Notes: generated from the sequence alone by a model not told the origin. A stretch of DNA of 64,000 nucleotides from Bombyx mori (GCF_030269925.1 NC_085128.1:14386501-14450500), one strand, 5' to 3'. Shown: positions 46,673 to 58,400, numbered from the stretch's first letter. Numbers and translations: made by a program.

Positions 46673-47152
46673 TGTTGATTGATTTATTAATTATTTCTAT
46701 TACATATCAATTTAAAGATTTGGGACATCCGAATCGAATTAATTACCAGAAAAAAAGAGAATATCTAAATGTCATGTACCTTAAAATTCTTGTCATATGG
46801 TTTCTGTTTTTGCACTAATTCGATAAACAAGGTCGCGAACCACCTGGCTTAAAAGAATTAATGCATAATGAAAACATATGTCTTATAGTTAATGCACGGT
46901 TTCTTCGTCTAAGATACACGTCTAAGAACAAAACATGAAGAAATATAATACAAATAGATATCGGAATGGGAAATTAAAAAATAATAATAATCGGTTGTCT
47001 GTAAAATCGATTTACGGACGAGTTTTACGTGTTAACGTCACAAAGAAGAAACATTTGTGAAAAATTGAATGCTTATCATACTTTATGAATTGAATTATTG
47101 TCACTGATTTTTGAAGTGAAACTTCTTTATCGGCGTTGGAAAAAAATTTACC

Positions 47153-47192
47153 GTCACATTTTTCGGTTACGCGTCACATTTTTCCGTTACGC
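47153..47192. repeat. 20-bp tandem duplication
   Basis: gtcacatttttcggttacgc followed by a second unit with one change (c for g). Confidence 0.9.
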
Positions 47193-47198
47193 GCCATC

Positions 47199-47320
47199 TT
47201 TTTTGTATTCATGTCTATGATAATAAAATCCTTTTGTTTAAACTTTATCTAATTTAACTTTTTTGTATTCATGTCTATGATAATAAAATCCTTTTGTTTA
47301 AACTTTATCTAATTTAACTT
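47199..47320. repeat. 60-bp exact tandem duplication
   Basis: 47201-47260 and 47261-47320 are identical at every base, and the two bases before each unit also agree. Recent duplication or an assembly artefact. Confidence 0.95.
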
Positions 47321-47433
47321 TATTTAACCAATTTCTAGAAAGTTGCATGTAGATCATTTTTCGAAAAATAAGGCCATAAAGAAGTTTCACTTTTTACGTG
47401 TGTACACTAGTACACGCACACATTTTTTCATTA

Positions 47434-47647
47434 TCACTACATAGTATAAAACAAAGCCGCTTTCTCTGTCCCTATATCCGGATGTATGCTTAAATCTTTA
47501 AAACTACGCAACGGATTTTGATGCGGTTTTTTTTTATAGATAGAGTGATTGAAGAGGAAGGTTTAAATGTATAATAACATCCATTAAATAGTGGAGAAAT
47601 CAATAATAAATTATAGTTTCCGAAGCGAAGCGAGGGCGGGTCGCTAG
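47434..47647 (+). mobile_element. Non-autonomous Helitron
   Basis: Begins with TC after an A (tcactacatagtataaaac) and ends gggtcgctag followed by T. An agcga/tcgct stem lies at the 3' end. The block is familiar from lepidopteran Helitrons. No coding sequence. Confidence 0.62.
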
Positions 47648-47710
47648 TTTTGTATAATACAAAAAAGGAGTTATTTAAAAATTACATTTTATTCGACCAA
47701 TTATTATTAA

Positions 47711-47845
47711 CGCTTGGGCCGATCGTGCCTCTCTATCGCTTGTCCCGGCTCTCGCTTGCACACTCAGGCTCGGGCGGAACGTGACACTTTTTTGTGCGTG
47801 CAGCGTTCATTGATTTATAAAACGTTATCACGTCATAAACACGAG
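47711..47845 (+). repeat. Unclassified dispersed repeat I, copy 2
   Basis: Plus-strand counterpart of 13900-14042, sharing gtgcctct, ggctctcgcttgcaca, ggaacg, gtgcgtgcagc and ttataaaacgtta in order. The frame 47714-47947 is incidental. Confidence 0.5.
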
Positions 47846-48317
47846 ATTACAATATTTGAATCAGTCTATATAGTACCCTCCACGACACTTAGCTCCGAAT
47901 ATATAAATAGTAGAATAAAAATCAAGGTTGTTTTCGCTTTGAATTAACAATATGAAGCCATATGTGTGCGTGTGCACGGAAATCCTTTTGTTCTCATCTC
48001 GAGGCAGATGCTTAATTACTTAAAGAGTTCGTGTGTTTAACTGTTTAATCGACGAAATCTATACAAGCTCCGATCCGATCGAAATTCAACTTAATTGTGC
48101 TGGCACGACAGTTCTATTTCGTTGAAATCAGACGTCTATTTTACTAACGCCGAAATCTATTGATCTCTTTGTTCACAGAAATATAATGTTGACTTTCAAG
48201 AAGATATGTCTGTGTGTGGAAATTTCTTAATAGCTCTTCTGATAAGAGTCGTTTATATTTCTGTATAATATGGAAGAAGTATCCCTCGACGGCGGATACT
48301 ACGAAAGTGCTGAAGAA

Positions 48318-48547
48318 TTGAGGTCTTTTTTGCCACGTACCATCCGGCTATGGAATGAGTTCCCCCCAGGGTGTTTCCCGAGCGTTATATCCTTCTTCAA
48401 ACGAGGCTTGTGTAGAGTATGAAGCGGTAGGCAGCGGTTTGGCTCTGCCCCTGGCATTGCTGAAGATCATGGGCGCTGGTAGCCACTCACCATCAGGTGG
48501 GCCGTATGCTCGTCTGCCTATACTGCCTACAAGGGCTACAAAAAAAT
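48318..48547 (+). mobile_element. LINE-A 3' end, 5'-truncated
   Basis: gaggtcttttttgccacgta through the RTIRLWNE box, taggcagcggtttggc and ggtgggccgtatgctcg to an A-rich tail. Small deletions near 48385 break the frame, and ctgccta is partly duplicated near 48518. Confidence 0.85.
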
Positions 48548-48617
48548 ACATAAAAGAAGACATTCAACAAAGATATACATACATATACATATATCGATTT
48601 CGTTTATATTTATCTTT

Positions 48618-48722
48618 CAGCCCACAACAGACTTCCACCGCTGGACATAGGTCGCCGCCAAGCTTCGACACAACGACTGAATCAATGCAGCCTGCATCCA
48701 ACGGATTCCCGCAATTTTGTTG
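48618..48722. repeat. Fragment of a lepidopteran LINE-associated repeat
   Basis: cagcccacaacagacttcc, cgctggacataggtc and ctgcatccaacggattccc match from memory a common lepidopteran repeat. A related copy starts at 60685. Confidence 0.5.
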
Positions 48723-49094
48723 ACTGAATAAAATTAAAATTACATTCACGTTTATCACTAAGAACACTCCAGAACGATTTTTATGCGCAATAAAAATCAC
48801 AATCTAAACGATATATTTTTTGTACGAATGCCACCCCTAAATAAACTCAGGGGTGATAATATAAGGAACAAACCCTCGTAAAAAATACATGTCGGTAATT
48901 TATTTTACGCTCCATAAAATACTATAAGATAAACAAGACAACGATAAAAATATGGAAACAAAAAAAAAATTTTTTTTAACTATTTTAAAAAGCTTTTTTC
49001 GTACAGTGTGCCCTGAGCGACTAGCTTAAAGTACAGAAGTCGAAAACTGAAATAACAACATTTGTGAACTTTGACAAACACTGAATTGCTGTTC

Positions 49095-49350
49095 GTCAGT
49101 CTCGCTAAAACTCGAGAACGGCTGGACCGATTTGGCTAATTTTGGTCTTGAATTATTTGTGGAAGTCCACAGAAGGTTTAAAATGTAGATAAATATGAAA
49201 ATACTCAGAATTAAATAAAAATAACAATTTTGTTTTTCCTTTGATGTGGCCCCCGCCGGACGGATACCTTTGTTTGTTTTAAGTTTCTTTTATACGAAAG
49301 CTTAGTTCTTTTATGTATCGATTGAGGTACTACGAAGTCTCCCGTTCAGA
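49095..49350 (+). repeat. Possible Helitron-related fragment
   Basis: ctcgagaacggctggaccga and cgattgaggtactacgaagt are blocks I associate with lepidopteran Helitron-like repeats. Terminal signatures are absent or mutated. Confidence 0.38.
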
Positions 49351-49542
49351 AGCGAAGTGGAGATTGTGAAGACAAACGTGATGATGTAACGGTTTGTTTA
49401 GCTAGTTCAACTTCTATATAGTTGGACGATCACCATGGATTTCTCGAATACGTGAGATGATGATCTGACGGAGTCCATCGATATTACAAAGTGCCTGCCA
49501 TCATCCGCCTTAAGATACGATATTTAAAGTTTAGCTTAAGCT

Positions 49543-49650
49543 TTTTTATTCCTAATATTGGTTAACGAGCTCATGGCCTATCTGGTGTTGCCCCTACGGC
49601 AGAAATAGGCAGGGTGGTGGTGGCGTGCGGACTCGCATGACGCCCAGTGA
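49543..49650 (-). mobile_element. Bm1 SINE, internally deleted
   Basis: acgagctcatggcctatctggtgttg joins to acggcagaaataggcaggg; most of the body is missing. The outer parts are moderately diverged. Confidence 0.65.
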
Positions 49651-49680
49651 AATTATATTATAGAACAGCTGTCCCACTTT

Positions 49681-49835
49681 TTTTTCCGGTAGCCTTGAGA
49701 GGCTATTTCAGCTTCACTCTAACATGTATGTGAGCTCACGGGGCTCAAACCAGAGTGTTACTAACACTGGCCCTAACTATCACCGGATCGGAAACGCGAC
49801 CTACTGTGAAGATCCGGCTAGACACTTAGTGGGCT
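49681..49835 (-). mobile_element. Repeat C with 13-bp target duplication
   Basis: A 155-bp minus-strand tail (ccttgagaggctatttc ... aagatccggctagacac) flanked by gctgtcccacttt at 49668-49680 and 49836-49848. T run at its left edge is the A tail. Internal deletions relative to 55482. Confidence 0.85.
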
Positions 49836-49848
49836 GCTGTCCCACTTT

Positions 49849-50478
49849 AACAGTAAACCGTGACTGTTTTGCAGTAGCAAATAAATAGGATGATTTTACG
49901 AACTCAATATGCTCCACAACTCAGCCTAACAGCTGCAATAAAAAAATTAATTTATGAATGGCCATACTAACAGCGTTTTTAACACATCACTTGGTACTCG
50001 AATACATAAAATTTTCACTTATTTCCGCGACAACAAATTCCCTCAGCCCCATCGTGACAATATAACGCGTAATCTGACTTCCCTAAGTAAAACGTTAACC
50101 CCGGTTCGATCCCCGAAACAATAATATTTGAGTGCGAAATAAAATAACATTTTTATTGGTGTGTAGTTGACGCCTAAATGCTGTTTTGCTAGGGTGGTGT
50201 CTTTTAGTATGAATTTGTCGGACGGAAATTCTTTGAGGCGAATCGATTCGAATTATATTAGGAAATAAAGTACATATTATTAAGAAGATTAAACTATGTT
50301 CATGAATGAAATGAAACAAGAGTAAAAGGGTGAAGTTTACATACCTTTATTTATGTCGGATGAGTAATACATAATAATATAATTTCGACGATGACAACCC
50401 CGCAATGAGTATCAAGGTGTGACAGTGATGTCAGACAAAGAATTTTGTCAAATGAAGATTTAAGAAAAAAAGGCCGTA
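49849..50478. other. No recognised gene
   Basis: AT-rich spacer; frame 50095-50319 (-) is not convincing. Confidence 0.5.
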
Positions 50479-50717
50479 TATTTTGTAACTTCAAATTAGA
50501 AATTGTTAAGAAGATTACAAAAGGACATTCTAATTTAATGACTCGATCCCACTTTTAAATATTTTATAGGTTTACCGGTTATGTTCCCCTTTCAATATTT
50601 TGTAACTTAAAATTAGAAATTGTTATGAAGATGACAAAAGGACACTCTGTTCTTATTTAATGACCTGATTCCACTTTTAAATATTTTATAGGTTTACCAA
50701 TTATGTCCCCCTTTGAA
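50479..50717. repeat. ~118-bp tandem duplication
   Basis: Units 50479-50595 and 50596-50717 share tattttgtaact, attagaaattgtta, aaaaggaca, cacttttaaatattttat and aggtttacc in order, with small indels. Confidence 0.88.
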
Positions 50718-51498
50718 ATTTAAAATGTATCTACAGTACTTCTGGACGTTAGACATAAATCATCTTGAGTATATTCAAGGTTTGCGAAATATTCGAGGTT
50801 GAGTGGAAACACAAGTAAATTCATTCAACTATATGTATAGAATAAACAATAAATTTTGAGGCTTTTGTAATCAAGAAAACTCTTAGAATTTTGATGATTA
50901 AAGCTACTAACCTGATCGATACAATACAAAAACGAAGACAAGATATTAATTTGAAATTCATTTAACAGATAGAGTTGAACAAATAGAAGAAGATTGGAAG
51001 TTGTCCGGTGAGCACAAAGAAAACTTCAGCAACTAACTAATGAGTTGCAGCTAACAACTAGGAAAACGAAACAGGAACTCAACGAGAACTTCAGTTCGGA
51101 TTTAATCAATTAAATTCATTACCTCTCGGTTCGATTTTTTTTTAACTCGTAGTAGACAAGCGAATTCATGAAATTATGTAAGCGCAAACGGATTCCCATT
51201 TTTACACGCTTGATATTAGCTTCACTTGTATGTATGTTTGTATGTTTGCAACTGACTCCTTTAGACGCGATTTCGACCCACTTTAAGCGGCCAGACTTCA
51301 TTCAAACTTTGTAGATTTATCGAGGACCGATGGCAATCAACTAATTTGATAAGATTATTTCATTATTCAATTTGCAAAATAAGATATTTGCCAATTTATA
51401 TAATTTTTATCTATAGTCGATAAGGCAGGAACTGATGTTAAAGTACTTAATAGTTTTACAAATACGCTTTTATAGAAAATTTAATTAAAAATGAAAAA
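50718..51498. other. No recognised gene
   Basis: AT-rich spacer with no identifiable repeat; frame 51119-51301 (-) is not convincing. Confidence 0.45.
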
Positions 51499-51845
51499 TA
51501 AATAATAGTTAAAAAAAACTAAAAAACATGCCTATATAAAATTCAACTAAAAATAGAAAATTGTTAAATTTTAATAAATTTAAATTGAAAATAGTGTAAA
51601 AAAATATATCTTTTATTTTTAAAAAAGCGTGGGGTGCTTTTTAAGATATTAATGAAATAATAATTCTTCTATTCATATCTGTCAGAAAAATATAACTAAT
51701 AACATCATGCGCCCCACGCTTTTTTTACAATGAAATATGTAATTTTTTACTCTATTTTAAATTTAAATTAATTAAAATTTATTTTCAATTTTTAGGTGAA
51801 TTTTATATAAAGCGTGTTTTTTAGTTTTTTTAAACTATTATTTAT
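51499..51845. mobile_element. Foldback element with ~140-bp inverted arms
   Basis: Arms 51499-51638 and about 51707-51845 are imperfect reverse complements over nearly their whole length. Outer ends share taaataatagtt and aaaaaaactaaaaaaca. Inner ends share aaaaaagcgtggggyg. The ~70-base centre is single copy. No coding capacity. MITE or foldback type; family not recognised. Confidence 0.78.
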
Positions 51846-52694
51846 AAGGACACAGTTTGTTTATAAGTAATAAATCGCATCTTTAGAATTGAAGCGGCTC
51901 AACTAAAAATTTTAAGAAAATTAGTTTTATACTTCGAATACTTAAAAACATGTATCCCATCAGCTTATAAAATTAAAGTCTCTCTCTTTTAGTCTAGAAA
52001 AGGACAGATTACTATTACTGTCCCTTTCAAATAAAGCGCATACCTTATAGTATTAAAACGGTAAAATCTAAAAAATACTATTCTTCAATTATATTTTGGA
52101 GTCTATTTACCAAACAATAAGAATTTTGGATTAAGCCACTTCAATTCTACAGATGCGAAATGTTGTTACATCTCCCGCTGACGTCATCGATTATACATAC
52201 GTGTACATTACACATCAATTATCAGTCTCGTTTCGTCAATAGTTTTTTGTCGGTTTAGCGTAAAATTGACGTCAATACGAACACCTAACCTCGATCATTT
52301 AGTTTTATAAGTTGTACATTATGCATTAATAAAGAATGTAATCGAATTGAATGAGACCATTTGTAATGTCCTAGATAATACAAACACCCGCAATGAACGC
52401 ACGCAAAATTTGAGATAGCAACCACACACACACTAATCGATATTATTAAGTTCGAAGAAAATGCTCGTGATCATTTTAAAATAACATATTCTTTAATCTT
52501 TCGCGCGCATAGTATTAAATATCCAACATGAATTTCATTGTAAATGACCACAGTTGTAGCTGCGACCAAGTATAATAATAATAACAACTGGGAACAAATT
52601 ACACATGTGCATCTGGCTTCAATTTAGAATCCCCTGCGTTATGTGTAACAGAGCCTGACAAACATACTTATATACGTTTAAAAATAAACATATA
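51846..52694. other. No recognised gene
   Basis: AT-rich spacer. Confidence 0.5.
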
Positions 52695-52913
52695 TCTATA
52701 CTAATATATAAATCTACAGTGATTTTTATGGATGTTCCATTATAACTACTGAACTATGCATCCGATTGACTTGAAACTTGGTATCCATGTAAAAAATACA
52801 TGTACTTAATTGAAAGGCTTATATTTATATGAGTGTTGAACTCCTTAATAATAATTATAATAAATAATAAAATTAATTTTTAAATCTCCAGCGAAACGGG
52901 CGAGTACGGCTTG
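52695..52913 (+). mobile_element. Non-autonomous Helitron, 3' end mutated
   Basis: Starts with TC after an A (tctatactaatatataaatc) and ends gggcgagtacggcttg, where an intact copy would end in ctag. The internal block ccgattgacttgaaacttgg is familiar from lepidopteran Helitrons. Confidence 0.6.
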
Positions 52914-54761
52914 TATCTTATATTGTTTTAAAAAGAAGAGTAAAAACAAAAGAATTTTTACGCTTGTTGTTATATTTATTAGTTATTGTCGATTCTCAGC
53001 TTATGTAAATATTCGTCTAAGATACTTAGATAGATATGAGCATCTTCTATATTTCTGCTGCTAAGATTGACCATATCGAGGTTAGAAAAGTAGCTTTTAC
53101 AATGAAACTGAAAAGACAAAACCGAAAAGACAAGATTACAAGCTAATAATTAGCCTGTTTGTTCATCATATTAGTTAAAATCGTATTACTGAACTAATGT
53201 TTTAGTATTATTTATTTTATAATAGTGTTATACTATTATTTTACGTCGTAAAGGAGGCTTAAAAAAGTGACAAGTCATAATTAAATAAGTGATAATTTGC
53301 AATAGGACTTGCAAAAACGTTAAAAGCTTAGAGGAAAAAAAGCATATTTTTTTAGGATACAAAATAGATTATTCTTTGCTAGAGTAGTCGAATGCGCGAC
53401 CTCTCGGATAAAATTGTTAAAATGTAAATTGCGATTCTCAACACACGACGATAAATTGAATTCATTTGGCGACAATTAATTGATTGGCTTCATTTCAGCC
53501 AAAATTCGTGTATGGTATCTGCGTTGATTTTCCTGTGTCGTAGATAGATATATTTCGTTTGGTCTGGACATGTATAAATTGAGAACAAAATCATTAAATG
53601 AACCGAAAATGTCAATACAGATTATGACCGTGGAACTTTTACAAATCCCCATGTGTTAGATTTCAAAACAATGTAGCTTAGCTTTGTTTTCAGTACGAAT
53701 ATTTTGGGGTACCTATTCCGCTCAATATTCATATGAGAAATCATATAATATATTTATATACGTAACTACCGGTACTAGTTAAGGGTAAATTGGGCACCAA
53801 GATACGATCAAAAGTGATAGCAAAATCTTAGACAAGGAATTAGAATTTAAAATGAAGTGGTATCCAAGTATAGTAGTGCGTAAAATGTATTGAGGGCGTA
53901 TTTAAATAACGATAAATATATCAGTTCAGAATAATAAATACATGCAAGTTACACGAAATCTGTTAAATAGAGGCATCAAATAGATGATATAAATGATTTG
54001 AACTTGAAAATTCCCAAAATTAATTTGGGTTCATCGAACGATTTTGGGTTGTCAATAAATTTTAGAATTTCAGACATCGACTTTATGTGTCGAGGTGAAA
54101 GGCAGCATATATTGCGACCTTAAACTTTAGTAACCGTTTGGTATCAGGACAAGGGGAGAGCTATTGTCCTGTGGTGACTATCGAAACTCATAGACATCGT
54201 AACTTGAACGGCTCCATTGGAATATGAGGATGACTAGTAATATATTTCAATCTATACTTGAGAGTACGAACGCACAAATACTTCACGGTAGAAAAATATG
54301 TAAAGAAAAACCTTTTTTATGTAATTTTTATATAAAGGATTTTTCTTATATAGATGGACTGCACTCTCTGTCATTGAGAAAAAAGACGAGTTATTTGATT
54401 CAAGAACACTGTGTAAAATTATTTGTGGAAATTAAGCGCTTTAAATGTTGTTTTCTTAAAATTGTACGGAAAACGCAACTAACTCTTTTATTATTGCTTA
54501 ACCACTTTAAGAATATTCCATATCATTATATACCTATATAATATATGATGATAATAACCATCCTTGTAGGCGAATAATAATAATATGCTCAACAGCAATG
54601 ATATGAATATAATAATTAAGCTAATATTATTATTAAGTTAATATACTTTCTGTTCAGGATTCCTTTAATTTAAAAATCTACATTACAAACAAAAGCGTAG
54701 GTAATTAAATTTTGCTAAGAATGTTCAAATCCTACCATTTCTATCATATCGCTTCGAATTT
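52914..54761. other. No recognised gene
   Basis: AT-rich spacer. The largest frame, 54224-54541 (+, 105 codons), is rich in K, F and L with no domain or signal peptide that I recognise; probably chance. Confidence 0.42.
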
Positions 54762-54802
54762 TTCCTGTTTTTTTCTTTTTCGAAAAAAGAAAAAAACAGG
54801 AA
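54762..54802. repeat. Perfect 19-bp inverted repeat, 3-base loop
   Basis: Arms 54762-54780 (ttcctgtttttttcttttt) and 54784-54802 are exact reverse complements around cga. Homopurine/homopyrimidine arms. Confidence 0.92.
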
Positions 54803-55470
54803 GATTGTTTCAATATTAATCGTCATGGGAAACGACTGCTTTTCAAAGGATCAATTACTTAATTAGTGTTTGTTGAATCTGACATCCTCGCAGCGAATCC
54901 TCAAAGGAAGTGTCTCGTTAGAAATTCGTAAGTTTCTGGAAGGAATTAAACTCAAAATTTACCTGATGAGAAATTTCGATAGCCGTAATTACTGTCTTTT
55001 TTTATTCTGATGCCACGCAGCAACGTGCCTTCCCTTTGTATGGGTCCTAAAGTTATCCTTTCAGCAACGACCCTTAGGTGTCCTTTTCTAAGGTCCAATA
55101 TCCAATTAATACAGATGCATAGTAAAATGTTGTTGCGATAATATTTCTTACCCACTCCAACACGTATAGTTGAAGTCGCTATTAAACAGTGTTTGCCCTT
55201 TACAGCAATATCTACTCCTGCGCACTCAGTCCTACCACCAGTTAGTTGGCCTGAATTATTGAACGGGTTTCGTGATTTATATTCCTCTACAATGTCTGTA
55301 GAGGAAACATCAACATCATCAACAAAACATGACGTGTTTTCGATGATCTTTCAACTCTGTAATCTTTCGGTTCCAAGTTCATTTTATCTTTTGATATCAA
55401 ATTTTGGAATAAGTATTAAATAGCACTCTGTGCTACGATAGTTGCAACTTGCCTGAAACAACAAGATACC
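54803..55470. other. No recognised gene
   Basis: AT-rich spacer. 55225-55245 (ctcagtcctaccaccagtta) resembles the edge of a Bm1 body but is too short to call. Confidence 0.45.
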
Positions 55471-55481
55471 CGACTGTGACT

Positions 55482-55748
55482 TTTTTTTTTCCTACCTATG
55501 CTGATAGCCTTGAGAGGCTATTTCAGCTTCGCCCTAACGTTTGTAGGTGAGCTCACGGGGCTCAAACCTGACGACGATGCTAACACGAACCCTAGCAAGA
55601 GTCGTGCTTCGCAGAATCTACCACCAGAATGCAAACGCGACCCACTGAGGAGATCCGGCGAGAAACTCAGTGGGCTGTGTCTGAGAGTTAATTTACTCGT
55701 CGAGCCCTTCGTCGCAAGCGACGGGTTCGACGAGAACGGTGACCAGAA
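55482..55748 (-). mobile_element. Repeat C with 11-bp target duplication
   Basis: Best-preserved copy: T run, ccttgagaggctatttcagc, ggtgagctcacggggctc, gatccggcgagaaactcag, gacgggttcgacgagaacgg. Flanked by cgactgtgact at 55471-55481 and 55749-55759. The frame 55498-55797 runs antisense across it and is not a gene. Confidence 0.88.
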
Positions 55749-55759
55749 CGACTGTGACT

Positions 55760-56779
55760 ATTATCGCACCAAAAACGTGAAGTATCTTATTCAGTGACTT
55801 CATAAAACTACATAAAGAAGTGTTTTTGAAATATTATTGGAATTTACGCGGTTTTAGTATCATATCGATGGTCTACTACTAAATCATCTAACTACTAATT
55901 AATAACAAAAACAACCTTTTTCTCGAAAGATTGGAACATTTTTCTCAGAATTATAAGAACATAATAATATTTTGTATTATTCAGTAACATTTATTACCTA
56001 AAATTAATTTGATTTTCGCTAGCTCACCTCTCATCGAATAGTATTGTCAATTTGTATATTATTTTTGATATTGTAAGACCTCATGAATCAGTACCTCAGC
56101 GTGTATTGATAATTGTGTATATTGTTTAGTTTTGAAAAGTAGACAGTCATTATTCCCCATTGTTGAGACTCCTATCGAAGCCCTGTAGATTAGTTTAATT
56201 TCGTAAATGTTCTGTTTTAGTTTATCGTGTAGTAATAAATTGTTTTAACCATACTAAATATATGCAAAATGAAGCAAAACCTCGCAACCTATTAAATCGT
56301 AAAAGAAATTAAATAATACGATCAAAACAAGAAACTTTGTCTAATACTTAAACAATTTTCAACAAAAAGGAACATTTGTTCATTACCATAATACGAGGCA
56401 CTATAAAAATATTATTCGTTCACTTTCTTGGAAAACTACGAACGCGGTTGCGAGCTCCGAGCTTTTTCACAGGTACCTTTCTTCAGGTTGTTACTTTGGA
56501 ATTTAATATACACGAAAAATCTGGGCATTCCAAAATCCGAAGGTCCGTATTAATTCCAACTTTGAAGTATCTTTTGCACTGTAAAAAGGTATTATATTTT
56601 CTACACTGTTTATTACTTTATACGTTGGTTTGGAAAATAGAAATATGATTTTAGTGCCGTCTATTTGTTATTTATATGGAAAAATTGAGCGTTGGCTTGC
56701 TTGACCAGCTTTCGCAGCCCATATCTTCCCTTTAAGAAATCAGGTCGAAGTTCTTATCAAGATAGTGTTTTATTCAGCT
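55760..56779. other. No recognised gene
   Basis: AT-rich spacer; frame 56376-56648 (+) shows no domain. Confidence 0.48.
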
Positions 56780-57125
56780 TTCTTCTTTTATCGCTTAGAT
56801 TTTTGGACAAGCTCACAGCCCACCTGGTGTTAAGTCGTTACCGGAGCCCATAGACTTCTACAACGTAAATGTGCCACCCACCTTGAGATATAAGTTCTAA
56901 GGTATCAATATAGTTACAAGGGCTGCCCCAACCTTCAAACCAAAACGCATTACTCTTTCAAGGCAGAAATAGGCAGGGTGGTGGTACCTACCCATGCGGA
57001 CTCACAAATCGTCCTATCAACAGTTATTACGCAAATTATAATTTTGCGAGTTTGATTTTTATTAAACGATGTTATTCTTTCACTGTGGAAGTTAATCGTG
57101 AGCATTGATACGTATTTCATTAGAA
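56780..57125 (-). mobile_element. Bm1 SINE, nearly complete body and linker, head truncated
   Basis: Runs from gcttagatttttggacaagc through aaaccaaaacgcattac and attacgcaaattataatttt to tacgtatttcattagaag. It keeps the linker that most copies lack but stops just before the tRNA-like head. Confidence 0.87.
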
Positions 57126-57738
57126 GTGAGAGTAGCTCAGAGTTCTCTATTCACGATATCTTCTTTTAGCGAATACCAAATTTTCACAACCATGTAAAAG
57201 TGTATCTTAAACATAAACCCGAAATCGTATATCCATGATTTATCGTCTACAAAAATAACCGTTACTATAAATACGTAGAATATAAATGTTCACCCTACAA
57301 ACTCCGCCTATAAATATTATAGGCACATAAACTCACACACTATGATATTGATAATAAAAATTCCTATCCCGACTGCGGGGGAATCTCTTAGAACTATGAG
57401 TGAAAAGACTTATAGAGGGATTTCATTTTTCATAGATTGTCCACGAGGTTGGGTGTAGGTTTGATAAAAGCATTTATGATTACAAATATGAAGGTGAAAA
57501 TTGTTTACCATCCTTCGTATATATCGACGAATCTAATAGCACTAGAACTTTTGAAGGAAGACGACGACTTATTTTAGTTCAAAGGATGTTTTCTATGGAG
57601 TTTAATCTAGAAATTTCTGGAACATGATTCCTAAATTTCGAACAAGTGACATCTCTGATATGATTATTATAAATGTTAAATGATGATGTTTAGTATCCAA
57701 CTTATGACATCAAATTTTAATTGCACGTTTTATATATA
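57126..57738. other. No recognised gene
   Basis: AT-rich spacer. Confidence 0.5.
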
Positions 57739-57948
57739 CTCTATTCCAATTACGAAGTCCCTTTTGACACATCTTAGAATGTAACTCTTCACGTTTCGCA
57801 TAATTTGAAATAATAATCATTTTTTGTTCATGGTCGTAAAAATAATTAAAAAAATACACAATCAATGGAAATAATTATACAATTAATTCACACACACGAT
57901 AACATAATAATAACATCAGTCAAATGAGACTTCGTAATTGGAATAGAG
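57739..57948. mobile_element. MITE-like element, TA or TATA target site
   Basis: Inverted ends of about 30 bp: ctctattccaattacgaagt at the left is exactly mirrored at the right (57928-57948 and beyond), with two mismatches further in. Both ends are flanked by tata (57735-57738 and 57949-57952). 210 bp, no coding frame. TA or TATA duplication suggests a Tc1/mariner-type origin. Confidence 0.68.
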
Positions 57949-58289
57949 TATAGTGAGTCACAAAAGCATAAACTAGTAACGCTTTATTGGTTTGCACTAT
58001 ATGTTCTATAAATTTTAATACTGCAAATTTATTAATAATTAAAAAGGCGACAGAAATAGAGCCTTTTGATAAAAAATAGATCCGTAACGCGCTATTTAAA
58101 AATAAACTGTGGTAGGCGGACAGATAGCCAGACAAGGGTTCTGATCTTTCCTCGGATGAATGATCCTAAAAAGTTGTTAAACATTTATTACATAGATTTA
58201 CGGAAATTTTATTAATTACCAAATAATGAGTAGCCTCTGGGTCTGAAAAATACGGTCATTGTGTTCGTAAATAACGGTGCCGTAAGAAA

Positions 58290-58400
58290 CCCACAGACCC
58301 GAATGGGAGCCACCATCCTGCCTGTTTCAACTACGATGCTGTGATGGGTTTCGATTTGAAAAGTGGGAGTGCCGCTATACAACGCAGTAGAGACCGTGAT
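58290..58400 (+). mobile_element. Diverged Bm1 SINE fragment
   Basis: ccaccatcctgcctgtttc, gatgctgtgatgggtttcg and gagtgccgctatacaacg follow the Bm1 body with many changes. Confidence 0.5.

Larger units (their letters stand above)
47114..47392. mobile_element. Candidate foldback/MITE element with 17-bp inverted ends
   Basis: aagtgaaacttctttat at 47114-47130 is the exact reverse complement of 47376-47392. The interior has no coding frame and carries two tandem duplications. Family and target duplication were not determined. Confidence 0.55.

Noticed and set aside
54224..54541. 105-codon plus-strand frame
   Set aside because: AT-driven composition and no domain; not supported as a gene.
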